Source: Ampelomyces quisqualis (lineage: Eukaryota > Ascomycota > Dothideomycetes > Pleosporales > Phaeosphaeriaceae). Taken from it: 64,000 bases of DNA. Position 1 is the stretch's first letter; the number at the start of each line of letters is the position of its first letter. The stretch is from assembly GCA_018398575.1 (NCBI GenBank), contig JAGTXZ010000019.1, positions 248,001 through 312,000 on the forward strand, written 5' to 3'. The translations under genes were made by a program, and so were the position numbers. Positions 45,073-57,992 of the stretch are shown piece after piece. The notes beneath the pieces were generated by a model. That model worked only from the letters and a program-made list of their open reading frames with translations. It was not told the DNA's origin and did not search any database.

Positions 45073-48000
45073 GCTGCGTCAGCAATCACCGCTTGCTTGC
45101 AGCCGGCCGCCCCATGCACACCCGGCGCTCCGCCATCACGAGGGCGCTGCATTCTTCCGCTGGCCGCCTGGTGCCATTGTTCGTCAGGTTCCGCTCTGCG
45201 TTGGCCGTCGCATGGTGTGGGCACGGCAATCTCTCGAGGTCACCTGGAGATGGACATGGAATCACAGACCCGCAAGGGCATCATGTGCCGCCAACCCTCT
45301 TCGCCGTATGCGGCCTGACTACCTGTTTCATCAGTTGTACAGCGATAACCACTGCGCCTCTAGCCCGTTCCAGTGTCTGCTACATATCGTATCCCCTTGA
45401 GCGTCGTGCCTCGGCCCTCCGGTACAACTACCCATAGCCGGCACCTTCTCAGCCTCAGGACGTCCTGCGCCCAGGATTGCGTGAGCAGAGAGCAAGGGCG
45501 GCCATCGCACAGCGCTGGCCCATGGTCCTCACGGGTTGGAATGTGACGATTGAAAACAACAAAGGGATGCATGCTGCAGATGGCGCAAATGCAGCTACGA
45601 GCATGGGAGACGCATCCGCCCACCGTGGCCGCGCGACAGCCACAACGCCGGACACTTGGCCAAGGCGCCAAAACCCGACAGCTTGGCCATGGCGTCCCGC
45701 GGTAGCCTCTTTGGGGATGGTCGGTGTCCGGAAGCATTCCCATCTGCAAGTGTCGCGTGGCTGTCACCGTCCTACCACCCGCTGTTGTATGCGGTGGGTA
45801 GGGAGTGTGCCAGCTACCCATGTTGCTCACACATGCATCTCATCTCACCGCGATGATGATTGCCGCCTCCAGCACCCCAAGAGTTCATGAGCTGTCCTAT
45901 TCGCTAGAAACCACTCCGTATCCTGTGGCCAACCCGCTGCGAGAACGTGCTCACTGCTTACCCATGCCATGAGCCATGCGCCGCGAGGCGTTTCAGCCCG
46001 ACTACCGACTACTTTCGCCATTCATGAATCATGACGGCGACCACCGCATCGTTGTAATCTTCTTACCCAAGCTTTCGGCGGCCGTTGCGATGCCCCGGAA
46101 CGCTATCACGTATTAGCGCACGGGGGGAACTTCGGCTGCTTTCCGCTCACCTCTGCGCGAATCACTTGGGCCAACACGGAGTACTTCCCCTGATATGGCG
46201 GCACGTTGCCACGGACAAAAGCCAGATGCAGCGCCGCTATTCACGGATCCTCACCACCTTCCAGCGGCTCGGGACCACATGTCGCGTGGGACACCCAAAC
46301 GAGCATTGGATTCCCATTGCCTGTCAGTCGGACCCTATCGCGCAGCACCTCCAGATTCTCTTCTAGGAAGAAGGTCACATCCAGGTCACGCAGTGCCATG
46401 GCCTCCCGTCTGTGAAAGAACGGACGAGTGAATAACGACAAACTCAAAACTCCATCGGCCCTGGCTGCTGGCAGGGGCACAGTTCGCATGGACAAAGCCC
46501 CCAACTTTGGCACGCGCGAGTGGTGGTATTTCCTCCCACGTACTTCTCAGGTCACTGGCAGCATCCCACGTCTTGAATCGCCATTTTCGACCAATCAGAA
46601 TTTTCCAGGGACATTACTTTTGTTGAAGATTTAATCAACTCCTTGGCAGACGAGCTATGGTGACCGACCTTCTTCATTAGGCTCACACACGTGTTCTCCT
46701 ACATATACAAGGTCTGGTAACCTCGTAACTCACCGCTCAAGTCCGAGTAAGTTGGTAAGTGCACAGTGCAAGCGGATCAAAATGACCGTTGGACCTAGTG
46801 GCTCAAATGTCTCCTGCCTTACTCAGCAACGCTCCCTCTACAACATGCGCTCATCAGCATTCGGTTCAGCTTACGGTTCGTTATGAAAGGTACAGCATTT
46901 GATACGCATCATCTCTTCAATGTGCAGGTGGTTGAGGCTAACTACTTCGCATGTGCTATGGTCCTAGTGATACTGCACCCTGACCTGTAAGCTGTACATC
47001 TTCATCTCCTGCGTGCTCTTTAGACGCGCATTTCGCTCAAGGATGGCGTGGGCAACTGCGATATCAATGGGTGGTCAGCCTGAGCTTATCCTTCCGCCCA
47101 TATATTAACTGCAACATAGCCTAGCCAGCGAGGACCCTTTACCACTGTGTCGGAACACGTTCGCTGACCCAGATCCCGCATTCGAGCGCTCCTATCTGAA
47201 CCGTTGTAGTACAGATGCTGCCGTGAATGTTGCTCTCGAGCATTCGTATCCACGGCTTCACCGCTTGAGAAGTTCGCGTGCTGGCCGCCTGGTCCCAAGC
47301 CCATGGGTCGCTTCCCGAGTCTTACATACCACGAGCACGATAGCACGATAGCGATACTACCTCGCACCCATACTATCTCACGAAACGTAATGCTGTGAAC
47401 AGGTCGTGGGAGTCACCGCTATGACTATGACTGTGCCACTCTCGTGCGCTTACCCGAACCACCCTCTACACAGTGGGAGGAACGGCAGTCGATGAATATA
47501 CATATCTCACTTGATCACGCGGCCCGAACTAAACCTACAAGCCATTCGGCAGAGCGAACAGGTCGAAATCATCTCGGGCCGAAATTTCTGACCGACCACA
47601 CTGTCCAATGCGGGTACGAAATTAGGATAAATTCACATCAGCCTACTCCGTACAAACGGCTCGCTTCCAACACCGTAATTCGCGGGTAGCGACTACGCGA
47701 AGCGGATTGTCGCATCCATGTTCAACATCCAGAAAGGTTCACAGCAGAGAACGTGCATGATCACAGCCATGAACCCGCCAAGCTAAGCACCCAAAAGCTG
47801 CTGTACGACCTCAACCTTCATTTAACAAAACGCCTTGCCTTTGCGCCACACGCCTGACGACCTACAACCAACTTTGTTCAAGGTATATCCGCGCGACACA
47901 AGACATCCACCCACGCTCCAATCGTTTGCAGCGTGTGTCTTGAGCCAGCCCGCTCCAATCCTTCCCTTCCCCTTACCGTCGCTCCGCATTCTCCGTTCCC

Positions 48001-48385
48001 CATTCCAGCAATGCACCCCAGACTGGTCGATAGGCAATCCCCGCCTCGTCACGCAATCGTCTTTTGAGGGGGTGTATCAACACACACCATGTGATGCGAA
48101 CGTGGGATCGTTTGTGCTGACATCAGACGCGCTCCGTCCCTCGTTTCCGCAGGTCTTTGGGCGTATCGCCCCAGCGGCGCCATTGTCGTCTCATGTCAGC
48201 ACTATTTCGTTTGAAAAAGGCACACATGACGCTGGTGCTGACCTATAAACGCGTCGTTATACGATGGTTCGGGTCGAGTCGACGTCCTAGATCGGAGGGG
48301 CAGATCTTCCTTCCACGGGGTTGCCATGCTGTAAGATAACGGTGTGACGGAGTTTGTGCGTGCGCTTACGTGTAATGTGGCTTTT

Positions 48386-48463
48386 GTATGTGTATACAGT
48401 ATGTGTATACTGTATGTGTATACTGTATGTGTATGCTGTATGTGTATACTATATGTGTATACT
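48386..48463. repeat. Minisatellite, 13-bp unit GTATGTGTATACT, six copies
   Basis: Six 13-bp units with one or two substitutions each, then a partial unit. Each contains the palindromic GTATAC. No gene overlaps it. Confidence 0.95.
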
Positions 48464-49751
48464 ATATGATGATTTGTGTTTGTGTCTCACTATTACGTTA
48501 GAGGGACATCAAATCAGTGTGTAAACATGAAGTGAATGCGAATCTTGAGAACCAACCACCCTACCTACACAACACAGACCCCTCCCGCATCTTTTGTATG
48601 TACCATGTCTATATATCTAGGTATACACGTCCCATGACATGCACACGCCTAACGACTCACGCCACACTCTACGCAAGGGCACATCGAACCTCGTAGCTCA
48701 TGACTCTTACATCCAGATCCCCCCCCCCTTTAATTCTCCCTTCTAATAGGCTGACCATGAAGTATTATCCACCCAAGGACCAAAATAGATCAATACTCCA
48801 GTCTCCTGCATTCAAATAACACCTGGCATATTCCAACACTCATCTATGTCTAAGGTGATGCAGCGGGCGATCAAAGGCGAGTTGAGAGGTGTAGGGTATG
48901 TGCAGGGGTACACCGACTACTTTGGGGGGTGTGAAGGGGAGCGGATATCTCCGCAGGTGGTTTCGTCTCGCGAGCGGGTAAACGGCGTAGGTGCAGTGCA
49001 GTGTGCGTCGTACTATGAGCGTCCCCTGGGCGTTGGGGGTGGAGGTGGAGATGAGCGGCATGTTGGTGCGCATGACTGGGTTTATTGCGCGTAGTTAGCA
49101 GAGTGTTGGCGTGAGAAACAAGATGTCAAGATTCTCCGCCAAGAAGATGTGGTGAAAGGATCATGCTGGTGTACGTATTCCAGGTAGGTATGTTGTGCAG
49201 AGGCAGGTCGGTCTGCATTTGAAGTGGCAACAGTGACATCGACAAAAACGTTGCGTTGTACAACATGAGCAGCTAGATATAGCCGGCCAAAACTGTATCG
49301 ATGTATGTACACGTCTGTAGAGTTCCATTGCAAAGTACATCATCAGATATAATCCATGATCGCCCTTACGCAAAACACGTCACCAGCGACATTATTATAC
49401 TCCACTGCGCTATCATCATCACTCATCTAAAGCTGCAGATAAAGGAGAAATGAACCAGATCCATGTAGACTTTCCAGACTCGGAGTGGCGAGTACAGGAC
49501 GGTATTCTAGCCTGGGCCTAGCTAGGAACCGCATACAGGTATGGACAAACTTATTGGAAAATAATCAATTCAGGTATGTAAATGATATTGATATGGATAT
49601 GGATATGAGTAGGAGTTGTGCTGTCAGACAGTGTAGGGCCACTGTAAAGCAGACAGCAGTAACAGACTAAATCTTCGTGATGTAGGGCACGCATTTCGAC
49701 ATGTACCGTATGGTGAAAATAATGCATTTTACATATACACATTCCACCGCA

Positions 49752-51861
49752 TCAAGACTTCTTACTACGAGACATTTTCCCATTGCCGTCCACTTCCACC
49801 TCGTCGGCCTAGCTACACATTCTCCCTTCCAGCGGAAATGACTCACCATCGTATTTCGAAAGGCAAAGCACAGAGCATTCAAGCACACTAGAGACAAAAC
49901 CACTAACGAAATCCCACTCACCGTGTCCGCATTTGGCGGTTCGTCTGCGCCGAAAATATTGATCAAACTGCGTCCCTTAGGTCCCATGGTTCCCTCGCCC
50001 CCGCATCGCTCGCTCGCGTGGTTGGGACAAGGATTGTTGCAGCTAATGAGTGAGTGTTTGTCAGTATTTCTCAGGCCGACTGAATCTTTTTATCCAGAGG
50101 CTGCAGCATATGATTGCTAGTAAGAGTAGTGAATGTAACTCACAGCACTTGATTCACAATTCTCAAATCCTGTGTCGGCGGCTTCTTGTTACAAAAGCAG
50201 ATACCTCCAATCGTTATTGCGTGATTATGGCTCTGCGCCTTACACAAATTCACACACTTGGATCCATCCATATCAGGCGCGAGATCGAGGAGCGAGGAGA
50301 TCTGCAGGCCTGTGAGGATAGTGTCGAGAAGATACACGGCGCCAAAGTAACAGCCCCAGTTGAAGAAGCCTGATGGACTGATTGTACCGTACTTTGGGGG
50401 TGTGGTGGAAGGCGCAGTAGGGCGACGAGTGTATGCGATTCCAAGGGCAAGATCGGCTTTGCTTGTTCCACCGCATGATTCGCCTGGATTGCTGGTGCAG
50501 GGCTTGGAACATTCACCGAGTCCGGCAAGGTTAGCAGTAAGGGAGGTGGTTGCGGTGATGGAGAGAGTGGAACAGTAGCAGGTTTGGTCCGATACAACAG
50601 CCGTGGTGTAGGTGGACTTTGCGGCGAAACAGAGGTTGGAACATGCAACGCCATCGGTATTTCCTGCCGGAGCGGTGAAGGAGTTACCAGCTGTGCCAGT
50701 TGTGAGGAGCGCCACCCATGCGTCGATGTAGAAGCAGCTCTTGAATGTCCAGGTCGTTGGATATGCTGGTGCAGGTAAGGTCAGGAGCGACACGACACGC
50801 TTGTAGACGGTAATGGCTGCGTCCGAGACTTGGCCCGTGCCCCCACAGTATTCTGTCAAGCTCCCCACACACAGGAGATTGCATTGGTTCGTCCCGGTGT
50901 TCTTGTCTGGTCCCGAATCTACGCCGGGCGCATCGTTGGAGCAGTAGCATTCGTTGCCTCGGACAATTGAGAAGTCCTTGGCGTCTGGACCACATAGGTC
51001 GATGCAAATCTTGGCACTCATTGTGGCGCTAGTGCCGGTGCTTTTCAAGGTGGCTTTCGATGTCAGATAGAGGCTAGGGTGGAAGCAGCCGAAGTAAGTC
51101 CATCCGCGTAGCTTTGGGTCGCGCGGATGAGGATGCAGCAGCGATCTAACAAGATCCTCTGCTATTTGCACTGGATCGGACTAAACGAGGTCAGATGTTG
51201 TCCGCATGTTCAAGATGGCACTCACAGTGAGAAGAGCTAGCGTGGCGCCCGTGAGGACATCGGAAACAGTGTCCAGAGTGACGTCCAAGAGACCACCTGC
51301 AAGTCCAGTTATGCCTACAGCTGTAGTGCCAAGAGTGTTTCCCAGGCCGCTCACGGCACTGCCAACACCAGAGACCACTGGCGGTATATTGGCAACAGCG
51401 GAGTCGGCAGTGTCGCCGACAGCACCCATCGCCTGCACAACACCGGACGCGACAGAATTCAGTCCAGATCCGACAGGGGTGTCTGCGGCAGCAACAGCGT
51501 CGCCGACTCCAGAAGCCACGTTACTGACAACTGCACCGACGCCATTGACAGCGCTGCCGAGCCCAGCGAGTAAGGGAACTAAGCCCGAGGAGGGTTTGAC
51601 TTTAGCTGTACTCAGAGTTGCAGACTTAGCTGTGCCCAGATTGACATTGAGATTGCCGCCAACAGCGAGCCCGACATTTGCGCTCGAGATGGGCTTCGGA
51701 AGCACCGAAGGCACCTTGACGTTGACGCTGGGACCGATGGTGACAAACACCTTGGAAACCGAGGATGGGTTCTGGATACTTGTAAGCAGTCCGTTACCTT
51801 GCCCAGTCGTGAAGCCCAGGAAGGCCGTGGCGGTGAGGATGTGCCTCAAGACAGGCCCCAT
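49752..51861 (-). CDS. Membrane-anchored protein with three WSC domains
   Basis: Predicted complement join of 49752-49808, 49847-50042, 50144-51180 and 51226-51861, 641 residues. It has a signal peptide (MGPVLRHILTATAFLGFTTG), then an Ala/Gly/Val/Ser-rich stretch (about 70-210). Three Cys-rich WSC carbohydrate-binding domains follow: WTYFGCFHPSLYL to LTEYCGG (about 239-341), WTFKSCFYIDAWVALL to GESCGG (about 355-465), and FFNWGCYFGAVYLLD to CNNPCPNHASERCGG (about 483-573, completed only after intron 2). A transmembrane helix (SGISLVVLSLVCLNALCFAF, about 601-620) and a short charged tail end the protein. WSC proteins are wall-sensing or glucan-binding surface proteins. The last intron would be only 38 nt; without it the tail is 63 residues long and Cys-rich, which looks less natural. 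The gene is divergent from the Zn2Cys6 gene. Confidence 0.85.
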
Positions 51862-52791
51862 CGTGAGCTGATGCGCAGCAGTGCACTATGATTAGCAGAA
51901 ACGAGTGGTTGATAATGTACGTGTATAATGTTGGATGTTGGATGTTGTTTTGAAGCAGAAAGCAAGATGATTGACAGTGATGGATGATGACTGTAGGGGT
52001 AGCGAAAGAAATGGCGAGATTGGCAAAGCGAGACGAAAGGTTCCGCAGGCGATTTGGGTCATATATATTGTGCCAATTGTAATCGCTTGAGGGCCCTTGC
52101 AGCACCTGCACAAGCCATCTTTTCCGATAGTACGGCTCGACAGGCAGGAAGAATTCTTGAGCTCGTTACGATATGCCTGGGATTGGTACGTCTTGTGCAT
52201 AGGCTCAGAGACACCCAGCGGCCAGGGCTTGTACAGGTGGTGTTGCCACGAATTCGCTTTTGCTGCGATACTGGCCGGGTAGATTTGGCTTTGCCCGATC
52301 ATATCGTAGATGTGCTTGAGAAGTGTTCCAAGGTCTGTCGTGCAGCACTTGGGGTAGAGTGAGCACTCTCCTCAAAGGTGATGGCGGAGATGCTTTTGTA
52401 CAATTGGAATGATTGCGGTCGCTGCCCAAATGTAAAGGGTGGTCTCGGTGGCCAGGTAACGTTAATTATATAACTTTATTGCTTAGCGTGTTATAATAAC
52501 TCCGCATTGGGTCTAGATCCTGCGACCTGATACCTGCAAGTTTACTCCGTATAACCACCTGGGTTCCCTTCCTAAGGTTCGTAACATGAGTATGGGCTGT
52601 GTAGGGACGCAGTTGCACAGCAATATAAGCTAATTACTATAGGAGTTTATGTTCCCAAGTCCAGTCGCTAGCCCGAACCCAGGTGGCACTCGGTATTTCG
52701 GAAACCGTTATACGGTACCGGCAGGGCGGGGGTCACGTTCCGAACGGCTGTGCCCTCGCACTCCCATCAGCACCGCCGAATCATCCACACC
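51862..52791. promoter_or_regulatory. Divergent intergenic region, WSC and Zn2Cys6 genes
   Basis: 930 bp between divergent starts, so it holds both promoters. TATATATT lies at 52061-52068 on the WSC side. The part from about 52440 to 52700 is more AT-rich and unlike its flanks; no transposon motif is readable in it. Confidence 0.5.
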
Positions 52792-55058
52792 ATGAGTGAA
52801 TACCGGTCGCCCATGGACAAGGTCGACGGCGACAGGTCGTCGTCGCCCAAGCGGAAGAAGATACGGACCAAATACACGCCCAAAGCCTGTACGTGTCGAT
52901 TTGGCAGCTCACGCGAGGCATTCCGATGGTTCCGCTAGGGTCGCATGCACGCACGCGACACCATGTCTCGCTGACAATGGACCGCAGGTGTCTCCTGTCG
53001 GCGATCGAAGCTCAAGGTGGGTACGGCGTGCAGACGGCGTGCAGAGTGCTTCACTCCAACATAGCTCCCACGAGCACCGCACGTGCGCGCCCACGAGCCG
53101 GCCAGGGCTGACCAGCGCGCAGTGCAGCGGCGAGAACCCGTGCCAACGATGCATTGACAACGGCAAGCGCTGCTTCTACTCGGAAGACCAGACGGCGGCC
53201 GAAGTGCTGCAGAATCTCAGCCGGCCGACGCCCACGGCCGCGCGGTTGCAAGCCACGCCTCACCACCGCTCCAGCGAGCCAAGGCCCGGCCTGACGCTGG
53301 AAGAGCGCATGGCGCGGATCGAAGCCATCATGGACGCTCTCATGCACGAGCGCAGCCTGCCTTTCCCGCCGGGCGCTGCCCTGGAGCGCGAGGACAGCCT
53401 GGGCTTTCGCAGCGACACGGCCTTCTCCATGCCCATGCTCGATCCCATCCATCCCGCGCTGGACCACATGGCCGCGCAGTCGCCCGAGCGGATGCATGTC
53501 CTTGTCCGCGCACGCAATCAAAGCGTGCCCTTCCCCGACCCCGATGCCTATCAACAATACCTGGCTCAATTCTTTGGCGACGTCCATGTCCGCCACCCGT
53601 GCGTGGACGAGGCCGACTTCAACGCACGCACCCAGCGAGTAGTCACACACGGTGCCACGGAGCCAGCCGACATGCATTTCCTCGCCTTGTGCTATGCCGT
53701 GTTTGGGTGCTGTGACGTCTTCTCGCCGAGTGGCCCATGCGACGACGACCAGCCTCGGGGATGGCGCTGGGTCCAGCTGGCAGATGGTCTGGTGGACCAA
53801 AAGCAGTTGCTCGGCGGAACCGAGGATCTGACCTTGATTCAATACTTGTTGTTCCAGGTTGGACCATCATGTCGTCTTCTTGGAAACGTATTGACCACCT
53901 CAGGCCCTCTATTTCGTCTACGCCGACTTGCCAGCCTTGGCATACACGGCTATGCGCACAACCTGCACTGCGCTTTTGCACCAAAATCTACACCAACAGT
54001 CAATGTGGCTAGATGCTGACGTGGAGCAAGTATACAGACGAGTTGTTGTCTTTTGGAATGTGTACATTTCTGATCACACTATATCCATGTCCTGCGGGCG
54101 ACCTGCCTCACTGAGCAAGGAAGCTATAGATGTCACAACGACAGACTCGCTTTATGGTCTAGTAGGTACTCCGTTGTTCTCCCGTGTATTGCTCATACAT
54201 CGAGGCCGTTGCATTGCTGACTCATATTAGACGGTGAATGGCATCAAGCTACAGGGCACCGACCAAAGGGGTGTTGAAGATCTGTACTTGACCATGGAGA
54301 TGATTGCCATCGATCTTGCCAAGAATCTATTGCTCAATGCGCGCAATACTGGCGACAAGAGCAACGCTTCCAAGGTCGAGGAGACATTAATGCTGTGCAG
54401 CGAGACGGAGTTGTCGAACCCACCCACTGCATATCCTCACGCCCGTTTAGCAAGAGCATCTGTTAAGCTAAAGCGACTCAACGTTATATGCGTTGTGGGG
54501 CGAAGGATCATGACATCCTTGACGTATGAACCCGACCTTGCGCAAGACTTCATCGAATTTGCACATGCTGCTATGGAAATTGTTCATGACCTCGAACGTG
54601 GACAAGCTATGACACCTAGCTGCCAGTTTCAGCTCACATCAATCATGGCCGGGTTAATGTTGATCTACAGCTCAGTTATACTGCGAAACCATTCAACGCC
54701 TGATCTGAACCAGCCTGAGATAAAATATGGCACCTGTGTGAAGCACTACATGGATGCTAGGAAGATGCTTTCAGCAATGGTGCCATCGTTCCCGTATGCC
54801 AAAAGGGTTCAAGCTGAGCTTTCCACCATGACAGACGTTGTGGATGGCATCGCAAGACGGTGGCAATCGCTGCCGCATCAACAAACAGCTGTGTATGGAT
54901 CAGCATTTGTGGAAGACTTGATTCCGTCAAACATCATTGACATCATCCCATATCGATCATTCAGTCCGACCTTGACAGGTCCACTCACCATCGATGCGCC
55001 GCTGGGAGAATGGCACGTTAACCGCAGCGCTGGCTCTGGTGTACTGTGGTTCTTGTGA
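52792..55058 (+). CDS. Zn2Cys6 transcription factor with fungal-specific regulatory domain
   Basis: Predicted join of 52792-52888, 52988-53016, 53123-53857, 53904-54161 and 54231-55058, 648 residues. The binuclear zinc cluster is CVSC-RRSKLK-CSGENPC-QRC-IDNGKRC (Cys 33, 36, 43, 49, 52, 59), with canonical C-x2-C-x6-C-x5-C-x2-C-x6-C spacing; it appears only when two introns are removed. A short linker and a RIEAIMDALM coiled segment follow. The fungal-specific transcription factor domain spans about residues 220-430 (PDPDAYQQYLAQFFGDVHVR, ADMHFLALCYAVFGCCDVFS, LPSLAYTAMRTTCTALLHQ, VVFWNVYISDHTISMSCGRP with a following PASLSKEAIDV). Targets are unknown. It is the only dedicated transcription factor in the window and has no gene cluster beside it. 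Confidence 0.92.
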
Positions 55059-55518
55059 TTACGAGGAGCTTCTTCTTTTCCGGCAATTGACATTTTGCAC
55101 TGTTGCATAGATACCCTGTTCACGAAGAGTAGACAAAACCTAGGCTGTTCACTGTGCGTGCGCCACTCGATGTTAGCTTTGCGGACCCTCAGGCTGAGTC
55201 AGCAATTCATGCCTGAGAACATGGAATCCTTCGAATGCATCACACAACTCTGTGGCTCCATGCTCTTGGCGCCGACGAGTGCTCGAATCTGTGTGAGTGC
55301 TTAAAAGTTAAAATACCGACTACGAAGAGTCATCTACATCATCCTCTATTATTCAGCAAGCACCTCCGCTACCGGTGTTTCCGGCACACGCTACAGGAAC
55401 CCCACCCATGCACCGAATGTCCCAACTCCAACCACATTGTCTTGCTACTGGCGTGATCTATCAACTCTTGTTGACGTGAATTGATCTACTCTTTTGGTTG
55501 TGATCATTCTGCATCGAA
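55059..55518. other. Intergenic, 460 bp
   Basis: 3' flank of the Zn2Cys6 gene and promoter of the F-box gene; nothing else supported. Confidence 0.45.
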
Positions 55519-57108
55519 ATGACCGAACTACTCGATCTCTGCTATGACGTGCTTATCCGGATCCTTGAGGAGATCAACCCGGAGGACTTGGCAGCGTGTG
55601 CGCAAACATCATCGGGGTTCAATAAGTTCATCAAGAAGAACAAGAGATTGTACAAGGCGCACTATTTGCAAAACTTTGTAGGAGACCCGATGTGCTTGAA
55701 AGTTACGGGGATGTAAGGGTTGATTTTCATGTGTACAGGACGATCCAAGAAGAAGTCCCACAGAGGCCGACCCAGAATGGGTCTTTGAACTACAGAACCT
55801 CATTCAATGTCAGAAGATTCTTGAGTCAGCTAACAATGACCTCAAGGTATGAGATTCCAATTCTCAATCATTCTTTCTTCAATCACTCCACATATGCTAA
55901 CTTCCCAAGCGCGACGAATTCCCCTTTGTAACCTCAACCGTCCTCTCCATCATCTCAACCGCCTCATCTTCCATCTCTGGACACTCCCATAACCAGCACA
56001 AAATCTCCAAACTCTTTCTCCACATCTCTCAAAACCACAACGCCTTCATGTGTCGCTCATCCCTGTACTCGCGCGCTGGCACCGATCTTCAAAAACCCGC
56101 CTCTGACGAGGAATCCCGACAAACCAGCGCCAAGCTCCACTGCCTCTTCGGCATACCCTCATCATATAGCCTGGGTCGCCGTGTTCTAGGTACGCATCCC
56201 TACGCGCGGTCACGCGTGTACGATTTACGCAATTACACGGACGCAACGCAATGGGGTCCGTACCGCCATGACGGAAGTATGAGGGTTGACTGGGAAATGA
56301 TTGAGAGCTTGATGATTATCCTCGGGTATAATACCGGGCTATGCTGTCGGCGGTTCGCTCCGCGGTTTGAGCCACCGTGGAATGATGTGCTGGAAGGCGT
56401 TGTTCCCGAGTATCGAGCGCTGACAATAAAAGGGCGTCCGTCGACGATGGTGTATGAGCCTGATGTGCCGCTGAGGTTGAGGGATCCGTATGGGGTGTCG
56501 GGGGTGTGGTCACGTGTGAGTCCTCACGCCTAATAGATACGTGGAAAGACATGTGCTGACAATGGATGTGTAGATTGTGTGTTTCCTAGACTACAACGAC
56601 CTCTACGCCTACAACTTCTCCGCGCAAGCTCTCAAACACCCATCCGACACCCCGCGGGAACCACTCGTCACAGACGAAGCGATACGGCACATCATCATGG
56701 ACATTTCGGTGACCGAAATCGTCCCTGCGACCGACAAAGACGACAGTGATGCACTCCCTGTCGTCTATTTCGCGGGCAACTCCCGCTCCGTGGACGCGAA
56801 TTGGGATCCGAATGCGAATTCGAAGATTAGGGGGAGCGTGAGGTTGACGAGGGAGGCGGAGGTTAGGTGGCAGACTATTTCGGTGTTTTATGGGTACGTT
56901 GTGGATGACCCAGATGTCTTCGTATTACTAATTCATGTGTAGTGGCGAAGAACGCTGGCGCAGCGAAGGAATTCAAGTCGGTGGACTTCAAGCACAGAGA
57001 GGTGTGATTGGGACGTGGTTTGATAAGGATTTCGATCCCCACGGGCCGGCGGGGCCGACTGCGTTTTGGAAGATTTCGGATAGGAATTTGGAGGAAGATG
57101 AGGAGTGA
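55519..57108 (+). CDS. F-box domain protein
   Basis: Predicted join of 55519-55677, 55739-55846, 55910-56515, 56574-56893 and 56943-57108, 452 residues; all introns GT...AG, 49-63 nt. The N-terminal F-box (LLDLCYDVLIRILEEINPED then LAACAQTSSGFNKFIKKNKR) would bind Skp1 in an SCF ubiquitin ligase. The rest forms one conserved-looking unit: KISKLFLHISQNHNAFMCRS, LFGIPSS, SRVYDLRNYTD, then MESLMI-like IESLMIILGYN and, at the end, ERWRSEGIQVGGLQAQRGV and GTWFDKDFDPHGPAGPTAFW. The last block is typical of a widespread fungal F-box family. Substrate unknown. Confidence 0.88.
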
Positions 57109-57592
57109 TTGAGAGAGAGATAATGACATGATTCGTGGAAATCCATGTCAATGCGCTTCATCAAGAGAACATACATTCGACAATCTTCGATGATTGTTTA
57201 GCGTCTTGAAGTGGCTGTCTCGTCAGCCGCCGAGGTTTCGTGCTAGAGTGAAAGTCAGGTACAGGACGTGGTTAAGCGTCAATGTAACGAAGTAGAACAT
57301 TGAATGCTGCGCAACTAGGTTTTGCTACCGTAACTTATCTCCAAAAGCTCGTGTCTCTCTTTCAGATTGTTTGGCCATTGCTCCAGAATATGCGATCTGG
57401 ACCTCTGATGTGACTCTTACGTTTCCCAAGTCGCCGTGGAAACTCGGATCGAATATGACACTGCCCTTTGTTTAAGTCAATGCCAACTCTTGCCACCCAA
57501 AGATCCAGAAATATACTCACGTCGCTAAAGGCTTTGGTAAATTACCGATGATATTGCCATCCAATACACACAAACCCTCATCTCTCGCTACC
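57109..57592. other. Intergenic, 484 bp
   Basis: No supported feature. Confidence 0.4.
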
Positions 57593-57992
57593 ATGCCTGA
57601 TCTCGTTGTTAACACCAAAACGCTTCTGTCATCGTGCACTGCCGGTAATATTGGCTTACTCAATCGACTCCTGGGACCAAATGCGTACGTGAAAAAACAT
57701 CACAGACGGAAGAGCGTGCTGTTGAAGAATAAAGGGGAGTCATACGTCAGATTTCTGAACCTGTTCTCGATGTTCTTCAAGGCAGTGACAGTGGGCTCCG
57801 CAGAACATGGCCGAGTACTTGTTCTCTTTCGCAAAAAAACAATACAATTCCTCGCGAGAAGCTCATCAATCGAGACAGTATTTGTTCTGCTCTGATGATG
57901 TTCATGGTTGGGTACGACAAAGAGAAATTAGCGTAATCGCTTATCAAATCTCCGGAGCCCTTGATATCTCCGAGCCTATCTTGGCATCTTGA
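57593..57992 (+). pseudogene. Possible ankyrin-type gene relic
   Basis: From ATG 57593, MPDLVVNTKTLLSSCTAGNI and GLLNRLLGPNA resemble the start of an ankyrin-repeat helix pair. A GT...AG intron (about 57683-57750) could follow. AVTVGSAE (57782-57805) is then continued in the next reading frame by MAEYLFSFAKKQYNSSREAH to a stop at 57990-57992, so at least one one-base shift separates the two parts. The blocks are suggestive only, and the frames could be chance. Confidence 0.3.

Larger units (their letters stand above)
44396..49751. other. Gene-poor interval, 5.4 kb, with several short repeats
   Basis: Upstream of the DUF1752 gene and downstream of the WSC gene. No coding gene is supported; frames up to about 155 codons overlap on both strands and lack motifs. 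Repeats inside are listed separately (44865-44900, 44992-45072, 48386-48463). A homopolymer C run lies at 48720-48728. There is no RIP-type AT bias. An unrecognised non-coding RNA or extended promoter is possible. Confidence 0.5.

Noticed and set aside
47835..48248. 137-codon plus-strand frame
   Set aside because: Pro/Ser/Thr-rich without motif or splice continuity; considered chance.
48386..48463. CRISPR-like regular spacing of repeats
   Set aside because: The 13-bp units are contiguous with no spacers, so it is an ordinary minisatellite, and the host is a fungus.
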